Positions 26,232-35,264 of a stretch of DNA of 64,000 bases are shown piece by piece. Under the pieces are notes generated by a model, which worked only from the letters and a program-made list of their open reading frames with translations, did not search any database and was not told the origin of the DNA. Source of the DNA: Comamonadaceae bacterium ALPHA2B (GTDB taxonomy: Bacteria > Pseudomonadota > Gammaproteobacteria > Burkholderiales > Burkholderiaceae_C); NCBI GenBank assembly GCA_005503065.1, contig SCOE01000009.1, positions 62,001 to 126,000 of the forward strand. Direction: 5' to 3'. The position numbers were made by a program, and so were the translations under genes. The first letter of the stretch is position 1, and each line of letters begins with the position of its first letter.

Positions 26232-27821
26232 TCACATGCGGTAAACGGGGGTTGCAGTGCGCGGCAGCGGGCGCCGGGTGCACAGGGCCAGCGCCAGGCC
26301 CAGCACGTCGCGCGAGGCCGAAGGCGCGATCAGCCCGTCGTCCCACAGGCGCGAGGTGGCGTAGTAGGGGTCGGACTGGCGCTGGTACTGCTCGCGCACC
26401 GCACGCTCGGTCTCGGCCAGGCGCGCCTCGTCAGCCGGACCGCGCAGGTTGGAGCGCGCGAGTTCCAACATCACGTTGCTGGCGATGTCGGCGCTCATCG
26501 TCGCCACCTGCGCGCTCGGCCAGGCGAACAGGAACTCGGGCTCGAAGCCGCGCCCGCACATGCCGTAGTTGCCGGCGCCATACGATCCGCCGACGATCAG
26601 CGTGAGCTTGGGCACGCGCGCACACGACACCGCGTAGACCATGTTCGCGCTGTGCTTGGCGATGCCGCCACGCTCGGCCTCGCTGCCGACCATGAAGCCG
26701 GCGATGTTCTGCAGGAACAAGAGCGGCACGCCGCGCTGGTTGGCCAGTTCGATGAAGTGCGTGCCCTTGAGCGCCGCCTCGGCCACCAGCGGCCCGTTGT
26801 TGCCGAGGATGCCCACCGGATGGCCGTGGATGCTGGCGAAGCCGGTGACGAGCTGGGCGCCCCAGTCGGGCTTGAACTCGTGCCACTCGCTGCCGTCGAC
26901 GAGCCGGGCGATGATCTCGCGCGCGTCGTAGGGTTGCTTCGGGTCGGCGGGCACGAGCGTGTCGAGTTCGGCCGGGTCGTGCAGCGGCGGCCGCGGCGGG
27001 TTCGGGGGCGCAGGCAGCGCCGCCGCCGGCAGGCTGGCGACGACCTCGCGCAGCCGCGCCAGCGCCTGCGGCTCGTCGTCGGCCAGGTGGTCGTTCACGC
27101 CCGAGACGAAAGTGTGCATCTCGGCGCCGCCGAGCGTCTCGCCATCGACGGTCTCGTTGATGGCGATCTTCACGATCGACGGACCGCCGAGGTGGATGCG
27201 CGCGTTGCCGCGCACCATGATCGTCTCGTCGGACAGCGCCGGGATATAGGCGCCGCCCGCCGTGCAGCCGCCGAACACGGCCGAGATCTGCGGCACGCCG
27301 TCCTGCGACATACGGCACTGGTTGAAGAAGTTGTTGCCGAAGTGATCGCGGTCCGGGAACACGCGATCCTGCTCGGGCAGATAGGCGCCGCCGCAGTCCA
27401 CCAGATACAGCACCGGCAGGCGCAGCCGCCAGGCGATCTCCTGCGCGCGGCGGTGCTTCTTCACCGTCTCGTGGAAGAACGAGCCGCCCTTCACCGTGGC
27501 GTCGTTGGCGATGAACATGCAGGGCTGGCCGGCGACGATGCCGATGCCGGTGACGATGCCGGCCGCCGGCACCTCGTTGCCATACTGGCCCCAGGCAGCC
27601 AGCGGCGAGAGTTCGAGAAAGGCGGTGGCGTCGTCGCAGGCCAGGTCGATGCGCTCGCGCGCCAGCAGCTTGCCGCGCGCGCGATGGCGCTGGATGTGGG
27701 CGTCGCGCCCGCCGGTGGCCACCCAGGCCAGGCGCTCGCGCAGCAAAGCCAGCTGCCGCTGCGAGTGGTCGGCCGCGCCAGGCTCGGCCGCGGGGCCGAG
27801 ACGGCTCATGATCACAGCCAT
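26232..27821 (-). CDS. Acyl-CoA carboxylase, beta (carboxyltransferase) subunit
   Basis: The product has about 529 residues; ATGs at 27821 and 27809 are both possible and neither has a strong ribosome-binding site. It carries both carboxyltransferase halves: ANDATVKGGSFFHETVKKH with GCTAGGAYIPALSDE, then ILGNNGPLVAEAALKG and GSYGAGNYGMCGRGFEP. The pattern places it with methylcrotonyl/geranyl-CoA carboxylases. It departs from them in several otherwise conserved stretches (FGNNFFNQCRMS, IAINETVDGETLGG), so the substrate may be non-standard. It is the promoter-proximal gene of the operon, 112 bp from an operator copy. Confidence 0.9.
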   Translation of the reverse strand: MAVIMSRLGPAAEPGAADHSQRQLALLRERLAWVATGGRDAHIQRHRARGKLLARERIDLACDDATAFLELSPLAAWGQYGNEVPAAGIVTGIGIVAGQPCMFIANDATVKGGSFFHETVKKHRRAQEIAWRLRLPVLYLVDCGGAYLPEQDRVFPDRDHFGNNFFNQCRMSQDGVPQISAVFGGCTAGGAYIPALSDETIMVRGNARIHLGGPSIVKIAINETVDGETLGGAEMHTFVSGVNDHLADDEPQALARLREVVASLPAAALPAPPNPPRPPLHDPAELDTLVPADPKQPYDAREIIARLVDGSEWHEFKPDWGAQLVTGFASIHGHPVGILGNNGPLVAEAALKGTHFIELANQRGVPLLFLQNIAGFMVGSEAERGGIAKHSANMVYAVSCARVPKLTLIVGGSYGAGNYGMCGRGFEPEFLFAWPSAQVATMSADIASNVMLELARSNLRGPADEARLAETERAVREQYQRQSDPYYATSRLWDDGLIAPSASRDVLGLALALCTRRPLPRTATPVYRM

Positions 27822-27932
27822 GGGCACACGGCGACGCGGCGACGCATCGACGGGTTGAGGGGAGCAGGCACATTCAAGGTGGCGGGCGCCCTTGTGGGCA
27901 GAGCAGGCCGGGCTTGCAGCATATCCAATCGG

Positions 27933-27947
27933 TCGAACATACGTTAG
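27933..27947. promoter_or_regulatory. Island operator copy 2, upstream of the carboxylase operon
   Basis: TCGAAC-ATAC-GTTAG matches the repeated 15-bp element. With flanks, 27932-27953 is identical to the copy beside the TetR gene (32301-32322) except for one base. It overlaps the last codon and stop of the MFS gene and lies just upstream of a possible -10 (TATGCT, minus strand, 27918-27923) reading into the carboxylase beta gene. Confidence 0.65.
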
Positions 27948-29206
27948 TTAGCCGTTCGAGAACGCAGCGGCCACAGCGCCGCGCCGGTCAGCCCGGCAAT
28001 CAGCACAAAGGCCAGGCGGTAGCCACCACCGGCCGCCAGGACCAGCCCGAACAGCACCAGCGCTGCCCCGTAGGCGGCCAGCAGCAGCAGCGTCGCGCCG
28101 GCCATCGCCTCGCCCAGCGACTCGCGCGGCGCCAGGCGGGCCACCTCGGCGAACTGGATGCCGTTCCAGCTGGCCACCGTCAGGCCGGCCAGCACCGCGA
28201 GCGCGACCACCACCCAGGCCGGCCAGGCCGGCGTGCAGAAGGCGAACACCAGCGTGGTGCCGGCCGAGCCGGCCGCCATCCATCGCAACACGCGTAGGCC
28301 GTCGCCGAGCCGGTCGGACAGGAAGCCCGCCAGCGGGCGGCCAAGCGCACTGAGCACCTGCATCAGCGCGAACAGCGCGCCGGCCGCCACCAGCGACCAG
28401 CCCAGCCGCGACACGAGGTAGGTCACGAGGAAGGCGAACCAAGCGCTTTGCCCCGTTGCGAGGCACGCACCCGCGACGCCCATGCGGCGCATCGCCGGCA
28501 TCGCGGCCAACACCGCCAGCGGCCGCCGCACGGCGTCGATCGAACCGAACTGCCGCCAGTGCAAGCGCAACGACCGGTCGCGCAGCGCATCCACCTGCTC
28601 GCGCCAGGGCTGCACCAGCCACAGCGCCGCAGCACCCAGGGCGGCGGCGGCCACGAACGCGCCCTCCAGCCCCAGCCCCTGCACGGCGCCCGGCAGCAGC
28701 AGCCCGGCGGCCACGCCGCCCAGCGGCACGCCGGCCTGCTTCACAGAGAACAGCAGGTTGCGGTGGCGCAGCGGCGCGTAGCGTTGCAGCACGTCCATTC
28801 CGGCCGTGGACGGCGGGCCGATCGCCAGGCCGATGAGCAGCGAGCCGGCCACCAGCGCCAGCGCCGAGGGCAGCGCACTGAGCAGCGTGCCGACGACGCC
28901 CAGCGCCACGCCGATCTGCAGCGTGCGCATCGAGCCGGCCCGGCGCTGCAGCGGCGCGGCCAGCAGCAGCACGACGATGGAGCCGCCGGTGATCAGCGAC
29001 GACAGGTAGCCCACACTCTCGGCCGGCCAGCCCACGCGCGGCGCCAAGGTCGGCGCCAGCGTGGGCGGAATGCGCGACAGGAAGGAGACGGCCGTCTGCA
29101 CCACCAGCATCGCCAGCAGCGGGCCCAGCCACGGCTCGGCAGGCTCGGGGGGCCCGGGCTGAGAGCCCGGCGGCGGGCGCGATCCGGTGGCGGGCCCGCC
29201 GTGCAC
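27944..29206 (-). CDS. MFS transporter
   Basis: A 420-residue hydrophobic protein with about 12 predicted membrane segments starting near residue 28, and a cytoplasmic loop with many Arg residues between the two halves. A GTG at 29206 begins the frame; no ribosome-binding site is obvious, so the exact start is uncertain. The segment GRPLAGFLSDRLGDGLRVLR in the second half resembles the MFS loop motif. It is 16 bases downstream of the HMG-CoA-lyase-like gene. It probably moves an organic acid of the pathway; direction unknown. Confidence 0.85.
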   Translation of the reverse strand: MHGGPATGSRPPPGSQPGPPEPAEPWLGPLLAMLVVQTAVSFLSRIPPTLAPTLAPRVGWPAESVGYLSSLITGGSIVVLLLAAPLQRRAGSMRTLQIGVALGVVGTLLSALPSALALVAGSLLIGLAIGPPSTAGMDVLQRYAPLRHRNLLFSVKQAGVPLGGVAAGLLLPGAVQGLGLEGAFVAAAALGAAALWLVQPWREQVDALRDRSLRLHWRQFGSIDAVRRPLAVLAAMPAMRRMGVAGACLATGQSAWFAFLVTYLVSRLGWSLVAAGALFALMQVLSALGRPLAGFLSDRLGDGLRVLRWMAAGSAGTTLVFAFCTPAWPAWVVVALAVLAGLTVASWNGIQFAEVARLAPRESLGEAMAGATLLLLAAYGAALVLFGLVLAAGGGYRLAFVLIAGLTGAALWPLRSRTAN

Positions 29207-29222
29207 GATGGAGTGGCACGGC

Positions 29223-30200
29223 TCAGCTGCGGATGGCGGCCAGCGCTCCGCTGCGCATGGCGGTCAGTGTGCCGCTGCGCATCAGGCGGCCATTCAGCGG
29301 GCGGCCGATGATGCGCTCGGCCAGACGCGCGGCCTCGACGAGCTGTTCGAGGTCGAGCCCGGTATCGATGCCCATCTCCTCGCACATGAAGGCCATGTCC
29401 TCGGTGCAGATGTTGCCGGCCGCGCCGCCATGCTTGTGGCCCGCGAAGGGGCAGCCGCCGAGACCCGCCACCGAACTGTCGAACAGCTCCACGCCCATCT
29501 GCAGCGCGGCGTACACGTTGGCACCGCCCACGCCGCGGGTGTCGTGCAGGTGCAGGCCGATACGGGCCTGGGGCACCAGGTCGCGCACGGCGCCAATGCG
29601 GCGCTTGATCTCCTCGGGGTTGGCCCAGCCCATCGTGTCGGCGAGGTAGAAGGCCGGGAACGGGATGCGGCGGTCGGCGCAGGTGTCCTTCAGCCAGCGC
29701 ACCACGTCGGCCACGGCCGACAGCGGCACCGGCCCGCCGAGATTGCAGCCGAAGGCGGTGACGACGTAGGCCTGCTCGAAGGGGATGCCGAGTCCGATGT
29801 AGCGGTCGATCCACGCCAGCTGGCGCTCACGGTTCTCGGCCACGCTGCAGTTGTTGTTGCGCCGGGAGAAGGGCTCGGTGACGTAGAACACCACCTTGCC
29901 GTCGATGTCGACGTTGTCGCAGGCGCGCGCACGCTCGAAACCGTTCTCGTTGAGCCACAGCGCCGTGTAGCGCGTGCCGGGTCGCTTCTTCAGGCTGGCG
30001 AAGAGTTCCGGCGAATCGGCCATCTGCGGCACCGCGCGCGGGCTGACGAACGAGGCGCACTGCACCTGCTTCAGGCCGGAAGCGGCCAGGGCGTCGATCA
30101 GCGCCAGCCGATCGTGCAGCGGAAAGCTCCCCTGCTCCATCTGGAAGCCTTCGCGCGGCCCCTCTTCGTGGAACTCGACGCGTCGCGGCAGGTCGGACAT
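29223..30200 (-). CDS. HMG-CoA lyase family protein (LiuE-like)
   Basis: The 325-residue protein begins at ATG 30200, preceded by GAGGAG. It has a TIM-barrel lyase fold. EGPREGFQ at residues 13-20 replaces the usual GPRDGLQ, the metal site is GLHLHDTRG, and the signature is GLGGCPFAGHKHGG. HMG-CoA lyases split 3-hydroxy-3-methylglutaryl-CoA to acetoacetate and acetyl-CoA. With the carboxylase and LiuC-like genes it completes a leucine/isoprenoid-type sequence. The altered motif and long tail leave room for a larger 3-hydroxy-3-methyl substrate. Confidence 0.88.
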   Translation of the reverse strand: MSDLPRRVEFHEEGPREGFQMEQGSFPLHDRLALIDALAASGLKQVQCASFVSPRAVPQMADSPELFASLKKRPGTRYTALWLNENGFERARACDNVDIDGKVVFYVTEPFSRRNNNCSVAENRERQLAWIDRYIGLGIPFEQAYVVTAFGCNLGGPVPLSAVADVVRWLKDTCADRRIPFPAFYLADTMGWANPEEIKRRIGAVRDLVPQARIGLHLHDTRGVGGANVYAALQMGVELFDSSVAGLGGCPFAGHKHGGAAGNICTEDMAFMCEEMGIDTGLDLEQLVEAARLAERIIGRPLNGRLMRSGTLTAMRSGALAAIRS

Positions 30201-30216
30201 GGGTGCGGCTCCTCGT

Positions 30217-31005
30217 TCAGGCCTTGAAGACCGGCGGCCGGCGCGCCTCGAAGGCGGCCAGTCCCTCGGAGACATCGTCGTTGAGCAGTTCGCGCGAGAT
30301 CTGCACCTGCTCCATTTCGAGGCCTTCGTTCAGCGGCCGATCGAGACCCTGACGTGCCAGGCGCTTCATCGTCGCCAGGCCGATGCGGCTGCGCGAGGCA
30401 AGCTGGGTGCAGTAGGCCATCGAGGCGTCGGCCAGCTTGTCGGGCTCGACGACGTAGTTCACCAGGCCCCAGGCCAGCGCCGTGGGCGCATCGATCCAGC
30501 GTGCGTTGAAGAAGAGATCGAGCGCGCGTCGCAGGCCCACGATGCGTGGCAGCCGCTGCGAGCCGCCCCAGCCCGGCACCAGGCCGTATTGCGCGTGCTG
30601 GTCGCCGATCTTGAAGTCGCTCGATGCGAAGACCACGTCGCAGGCCAGCATCAGCTCGCTGCCGCCGGCCAGTGCCAGGCCCTGGCAGGCGGCCACCACC
30701 GGCAACGGGCTTTCCTCCAGGCGCTGCAACACCACGTGACCGTAGCGGATGAAGTGCTCGACATCGGCGGGGTGGCTTCGCAGGCGCTTGACTTCATCGA
30801 GGTCGGCGCCGGTGCAGAAGTGCTTGCCCTGGGCGCGAATGAGCACCGCCCGGACCCCCGAACCCGGCGCCTCGAACTCGTCGAGCGCGGCCGCAATCGC
30901 GCCATGAACCGACAACGACAGGCAATTGAACTTGTCGGGCCGCGCCAGCTCGATGACGCCCACCGCGCCGTCGCGGCCTACCCATACCGGGCTGGCGCCG
31001 CTCAC
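30217..31005 (-). CDS. Enoyl-CoA hydratase/isomerase family protein, GTG start
   Basis: The GTG at 31005 overlaps the previous ACAD stop (GTGA), giving 262 residues. Motifs: GKHFCTGADL and GLALAGGSELMLACDV with the first catalytic Glu present. The second Glu is replaced by His in GDQHAQYGL, followed by canonical PGWGGSQRLPR. Loss of only one Glu suggests an altered reaction, though CoA binding is intact. It is in an operon with the ACAD at 31002 and the HMG-CoA-lyase-like gene. Confidence 0.87.
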   Translation of the reverse strand: MSGASPVWVGRDGAVGVIELARPDKFNCLSLSVHGAIAAALDEFEAPGSGVRAVLIRAQGKHFCTGADLDEVKRLRSHPADVEHFIRYGHVVLQRLEESPLPVVAACQGLALAGGSELMLACDVVFASSDFKIGDQHAQYGLVPGWGGSQRLPRIVGLRRALDLFFNARWIDAPTALAWGLVNYVVEPDKLADASMAYCTQLASRSRIGLATMKRLARQGLDRPLNEGLEMEQVQISRELLNDDVSEGLAAFEARRPPVFKA

Positions 31006-32168
31006 TTGCGGTTCTCCGCCGCGTACTGCACCGCCATGCGCCCAGCGCGCTCGCGCGCGACGATGAGCTTCATCACCTGCGCGGTGCCGTCGCCGATCTC
31101 CAGGCCCATCACGTCGCGCAGGCGCTGCTGGTGCGGCAGGTCCATGCTCCAGCCGTAGTGGCCGAAGGTCAGGATGCACTGGTGGATGGCGTCGAACGAG
31201 GTCTTGGGGCCCATCCACTTGACCATCGCCGCCTCGGCGGTGTGCGGCTGCCCGGCATCGCGCAGCGCCAGCGCGTGATAGCTCAGCTGGCGACACGCCG
31301 CGATCAGGGTCTCGAACTCGACGATCGGGAACGACACGCCCTGGTACTGCACCAGCGGCGCGCCCATGGCCTGGCGCTCCTTCACGTACGCCCAGGTCTC
31401 GTCGATCGAGGCCTGCGCCGCGCCCAGACACTGCAGTGCGATCAGGATGCGACTGAAGTCGAAGCCCTGCATCACCTGTGTGAAGCCCTTGCCCTCGGCG
31501 CCCATCATGTTCTCGGCCGGGACGCGCACCTCGTCGAAGAACACCGAGCCGCGGCCGATGATCTTGCTGCCCACGTCGTTGAAGCGCGTGCGTTGGATGC
31601 CGGGCAGGTCCATCGGCACCAGGAAGGCGCTGATGCCGCGTGCGCCCGCGTCGGCGGCGCCGGTGCGCGCGAATAGGATCATCGCGTCGCACTGGTCGGA
31701 GAAGGTGATCGAGGTCTTCTCGCCCGACAGCACGAAGTGCTTGCCGTCGCGCTTGGCCTTGAGTTGCAGGTTGGCGGCGTCGGAGCCTCCGCGTGGTTCC
31801 GTCAGCCCGAGGCCGATGATGGCCTCCCCGGCAACGAGCCTGGAGTTCCAGTGGCGCGCCAGTTCGGGGTTGGCGTTGCGGTGGACGATGGCGCCCATCA
31901 GCGAGCCGAGCAGTTGCAGGTAGCTGATGTTGAAGTCGCCATACGCCATCTCCTCGGTGATGACGCCCGAGGTGACACCGCTCAACCCGAGGCCCCCGTA
32001 CTCCTCCGGCAGGTCCACTCCGATCAGCCCGAGCGCACCGATCTCCTTCATCAGCCCGCGGTCGAAGCCGGACTCGGCTTCGCGCGCCTGGTAACGGGGC
32101 TTGAGCTTCTCGCGGGCAAAGCGGCGGGCGACGTCGCGCAGCGCGATCTGGTCTTCGTTGAGCAGCAT
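31002..32168 (-). CDS. Acyl-CoA dehydrogenase with Asp at the medium-chain catalytic site
   Basis: A 388-residue protein starting at ATG 32168 after AGGAG. Flavin motif LGLTEPRGGSDAAN. Unlike its paralogues here it lacks the helix-G Glu (FDFSRILIA) but has an acidic residue at the other site, LEIGDGTAQVMK. That GDGTAQ ending is reminiscent of alicyclic (cyclohexanecarboxyl-type) acyl-CoA dehydrogenases, a resemblance noted from memory rather than tested. It is first in a minus operon controlled from the region shared with tetR. Confidence 0.88.
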   Translation of the reverse strand: MLLNEDQIALRDVARRFAREKLKPRYQAREAESGFDRGLMKEIGALGLIGVDLPEEYGGLGLSGVTSGVITEEMAYGDFNISYLQLLGSLMGAIVHRNANPELARHWNSRLVAGEAIIGLGLTEPRGGSDAANLQLKAKRDGKHFVLSGEKTSITFSDQCDAMILFARTGAADAGARGISAFLVPMDLPGIQRTRFNDVGSKIIGRGSVFFDEVRVPAENMMGAEGKGFTQVMQGFDFSRILIALQCLGAAQASIDETWAYVKERQAMGAPLVQYQGVSFPIVEFETLIAACRQLSYHALALRDAGQPHTAEAAMVKWMGPKTSFDAIHQCILTFGHYGWSMDLPHQQRLRDVMGLEIGDGTAQVMKLIVARERAGRMAVQYAAENRK

Positions 32169-32301
32169 GCGGAACTCCTGAGGGCTGTGATCGATGGACT
32201 GGCGCCGACCTGCCGCCGAGGGACGCAGTTGCCGCGCACTCGCGCGTCGGCGCGTGCCTTGCACCTCCGATTGGCAGGACTCAAGCGCCATGATAGCATT
32301 G

Positions 32302-32316
32302 TCGAACAGACGTTAG
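32302..32316. promoter_or_regulatory. Island operator copy 3, between the ACAD operon and tetR
   Basis: TCGAAC-AGAC-GTTAG lies in the 230-bp divergent region. On the minus strand it sits immediately upstream of an extended -10, TGc-TATCAT (TATCAT at 32290-32295), that serves the ACAD gene at 31002, so occupancy would block polymerase. Its position next to the only TetR gene in the window points to that regulator as the binder. Confidence 0.7.
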
Positions 32317-32398
32317 TTAGCCGCACACCCAGAGAAAGGCGTCGCCGCTTGCACCGCTAGAATGCCTGCTTCGTTTGTAACCTGCCCAACCTTCGAAC

Positions 32399-33022
32399 AT
32401 GGCCACCAAGACTCGTGAAGGCACCGCAAGCGCGGAGGTCGACACCGCCACGCGCGAGCGCATCCTGCTCGAGGCATCGCGGCTGTTTCGCCACCACGGC
32501 TACGCGGCGACGACGCTGCGCGAAGTGGCCGACGCGGCGGGCATCAAGGCCGGCAGCATCTACTACCACTTCGAGTCGAAGGAGCAGATCCTGGGCGAGG
32601 TGCTGGACAAGGGCATTCTCGCGGTCGCCAAGGCGGTGCGCGAGCGGGTGGAGGCCCTGCCCCAGGGTGCCACCGCGCGCAAGAAGGTGGCCGCGGCCAT
32701 CGAGGGGCATCTCTGGGGGCTTCTGCACCACGGCGACTTCACGTCGGCCAACATCCGCATCTACGGCCAGATTCCACCGGCGGCGAAGAACCGCCACCGC
32801 AAGGTGCGGCGCGACTACGCCGACTACTGGGATGCGCTGCTCGACGAAGCGTTGCAGCGGGGCGAGTTGCGCCGCGACATCGGGGCCACCATTGCCCGCC
32901 TGTTCGTGATCGGCGCGCTGAACTGGACGGTCGAGTGGTACAACCCGCAGAAGGGTTCCTTCGACGACTTCGTCGAACAGATCACCACGATCGTGTTCGA
33001 CGGCACCTTCGTGAAGGAGTAA
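32399..33022 (+). CDS. TetR-family regulator, proposed controller of the island
   Basis: A 207-residue protein. The N-terminal helix-turn-helix spans about residues 18-65 (ILLEASRLFRHHGYAATTLREV, then AGIKAGSIYYHFESKEQIL) and a ligand-binding helical domain follows. The operator copy at 32302 is 83 bp upstream. TetR regulators such as LiuQ and FadP control acyl-CoA catabolism in betaproteobacteria, usually with an acyl-CoA inducer. Control of the other operator copies in this window is inference. It heads an operon with MaoC, ETF-QO, SDRs and a CoA-transferase. Confidence 0.9.
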   Translation: MATKTREGTASAEVDTATRERILLEASRLFRHHGYAATTLREVADAAGIKAGSIYYHFESKEQILGEVLDKGILAVAKAVRERVEALPQGATARKKVAAAIEGHLWGLLHHGDFTSANIRIYGQIPPAAKNRHRKVRRDYADYWDALLDEALQRGELRRDIGATIARLFVIGALNWTVEWYNPQKGSFDDFVEQITTIVFDGTFVKE

Positions 33023-33028
33023 TCCGCG

Positions 33029-33535
33029 GTGAGTGTGAAGCCGGGTTGGCAGGGGCGCTTCTTCGAGGACTTCGAGGTCGGCGACGAATACCGCCATCCG
33101 CTGGGCCGCACCGTCACCCAGCACGACAACATCTGGTTCACGCTGCTGACGCAGAACGTGGCCAACGTCCACTTCGACGCGCACTACGCCGCCAAGACCG
33201 AGTTCGGCAAGCCGCTGGTGAACTCGTGCTTCACGTTGGCCCTGGTCACCGGCCAGTCGGTCATCGACGTCTCGTACAACGTCTTCGCCAATCTTGGCTG
33301 GGACGAGGTGCGCCTGCCGAACCCGGTGTTCGAGGGCGACACGATCTATGCACGCTCCACGGTGCTCGAAATGCGCGAATCGAAGTCGCGCCCGAACCTC
33401 GGCGTGGTGAGCGTGGCGACCGAAGGCTTCAACCAGGACGGCGTGGTCGTTTGCATCTTCAAGCGCACGCTGCTGGTCTACCGGCGCGGCATGGCGCCAG
33501 ACCGCGCGCCGCCCGTCCCCCCATCCACAAGCTGA
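33029..33535 (+). CDS. MaoC-family dehydratase, mesaconyl-CoA-hydratase-like
   Basis: GTG start at 33029 with AAGGAG nine bases upstream; 168 residues. The active-site region LTQNVANVHFDAHYAAKTEFG keeps the His and the following Asp and resembles mesaconyl-CoA hydratase and related C4/C5 MaoC enzymes, although the usual N-P is A-N. It probably hydrates an alpha,beta-unsaturated acyl-CoA. The gene follows tetR by six bases and precedes ETF-QO, so it is likely cotranscribed with the regulator. Confidence 0.85.
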   Translation: MSVKPGWQGRFFEDFEVGDEYRHPLGRTVTQHDNIWFTLLTQNVANVHFDAHYAAKTEFGKPLVNSCFTLALVTGQSVIDVSYNVFANLGWDEVRLPNPVFEGDTIYARSTVLEMRESKSRPNLGVVSVATEGFNQDGVVVCIFKRTLLVYRRGMAPDRAPPVPPSTS

Positions 33536-33568
33536 ACGAAAGCGCGCACGCAGCGGCGTGCGCGGGCC

Positions 33569-35248
33569 ATGCCAGTGAACACACAGGAACTCATCGAGCG
33601 TTACGGCCCGCGCGAGGCCATGGAATACGACGTCGTCGTGGTCGGCGCCGGCCCGGCCGGGCTGGCCGCGGCAATCCGTCTCAAGCAGCTACAACCCGAG
33701 GCATCGGTCGTCGTCATCGAGAAGGGCTCGGAACCCGGCGCGCACATCCTGTCCGGTGCGGTGATGGACCCGCGCGCCATCACCGAGCTGCTGCCTGACT
33801 GGAAGGCGCGCGACGCCCCGTTGCTGCAGCCGGTGACCGGCGACGACGTGCTGTTCCTGTCGCCCACCGGGAGCCGGCGCACGCCCGACTGGCTGGTGCC
33901 GCGCAACCTGCACAACCACGGCTGCTACGTGGTCTCGCTCGGCAACGTGGTGCGCTGGCTGGCCCAGCAGGCCGAGGCCCTGGGCGTGGAGATCTTCCCG
34001 GGCTTCGCTGCCGCCGAGGTGCTCCACGACGAGCAGGGCGCGGTGCGCGGCGTGGCCACCGGTAACATGGGCATCGGCAAGAGCGGCGAGCCCGGTGATG
34101 CGTTCCAGCTCGGCATGGAACTGGTGGGCAAGTACACGGTGTTCGCCGAGGGCGCGCGCGGGCACCTGGGCAAGCAGCTCATCGCGCGCTACCGCCTCGA
34201 CGAGGGTCGCGACCCGCAGAGCTTCGCCATCGGCATCAAGGAGCTGTGGGAGATCGATCCGCAGCGCGCCCAGCCCGGCCGCGTGGTGCACACCGCCGGC
34301 TGGCCGATGACCGACGACACCTTCGGCGGTGGATTCCTGTACCACCTGTCGGACAACAAGGTGACGCTGGGCTTCGTGATCGGGCTCGATTACCGCAACC
34401 CGCACCTGAGCCCGTTCGAGGAGATGCAGCGCTGGAAGACCCATCCGGCGATCCGCGCCCACATCGAAGGCGGCAAGCGCCTGGCCTACGGTGCGCGCGC
34501 CATCAACAACGGCACGCCGCAGGCGCTGCCCAAGACGGTGTTCCCGGGCGGCGCGCTGGTGGGCTGCGATGCCGGCTACCTGAATGCGGCGCGCATCAAG
34601 GGCAGCCACGCCGCCATCAAGAGCGGCATGCTGTGCGCCGAGGCCCTGGCCGCGGCGCTTACCGCGGGGCGACAACGCGACGAGTTGAGCGCCTACCCCG
34701 AAGCCTTCGCCGCCAGCTGGCTGCACGACGAGCTGAAGCAGACGCGCAACTTCAAGCTGTGGTTCAAGAAGGGCAAGCTCACGGGGCAGCTGATGACGGG
34801 CATCGAGCAGTGGCTGCTGCCCAAGCTCGGCATCACGAGCCCGCCGTGGACGCTGCACGCGAGCCAACGCGACCACGAAACGCTGCTGCCGGCCGACCAG
34901 GCCACACCGATCGCCTACCCCAAGCCGGACGGCGTGATCAGCTTCGACCGACTGGGCTCGGTGTTCCTGAGCAACACCAACCACGAAGAGAACCAGCCCG
35001 CGCACCTGACGCTGAAGAATGCCTCGGTGCCCGTGGCGGTGAACCTGAAGCGCTTCGCTGGGCCCGAGACGCGCTACTGCCCGGCCGGGGTGTACGAGTT
35101 CGTCGAAGAGGCCGGCGGCCCGCGGCGGCTGCAGATCAACGCGCAGAACTGCGTGCACTGCAAGACCTGCGACATCAAGGACCCGACGCAGAACATCGTC
35201 TGGGTCACGCCCGAGGGCGGCGGCGGCCCGGTCTATGCCGGCATGTGA
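33569..35248 (+). CDS. Electron-transfer flavoprotein:ubiquinone oxidoreductase
   Basis: The protein has 559 residues, the family's usual length. FAD-binding motif VVVGAGPAGLAAA lies at residues 23-35. The C-terminal [4Fe-4S] cysteines are in RYCPAGVYE and NCVHCKTCDIKDPTQN. It accepts electrons from reduced ETF, which collects them from acyl-CoA dehydrogenases, and passes them to ubiquinone at the membrane. ETF alpha and beta genes are not in the window. A dedicated ETF-QO inside the island fits the unusually high number of ACAD genes. Confidence 0.95.
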   Translation: MPVNTQELIERYGPREAMEYDVVVVGAGPAGLAAAIRLKQLQPEASVVVIEKGSEPGAHILSGAVMDPRAITELLPDWKARDAPLLQPVTGDDVLFLSPTGSRRTPDWLVPRNLHNHGCYVVSLGNVVRWLAQQAEALGVEIFPGFAAAEVLHDEQGAVRGVATGNMGIGKSGEPGDAFQLGMELVGKYTVFAEGARGHLGKQLIARYRLDEGRDPQSFAIGIKELWEIDPQRAQPGRVVHTAGWPMTDDTFGGGFLYHLSDNKVTLGFVIGLDYRNPHLSPFEEMQRWKTHPAIRAHIEGGKRLAYGARAINNGTPQALPKTVFPGGALVGCDAGYLNAARIKGSHAAIKSGMLCAEALAAALTAGRQRDELSAYPEAFAASWLHDELKQTRNFKLWFKKGKLTGQLMTGIEQWLLPKLGITSPPWTLHASQRDHETLLPADQATPIAYPKPDGVISFDRLGSVFLSNTNHEENQPAHLTLKNASVPVAVNLKRFAGPETRYCPAGVYEFVEEAGGPRRLQINAQNCVHCKTCDIKDPTQNIVWVTPEGGGGPVYAGM

Positions 35249-35264
35249 CGACGAGGATGAAGCC

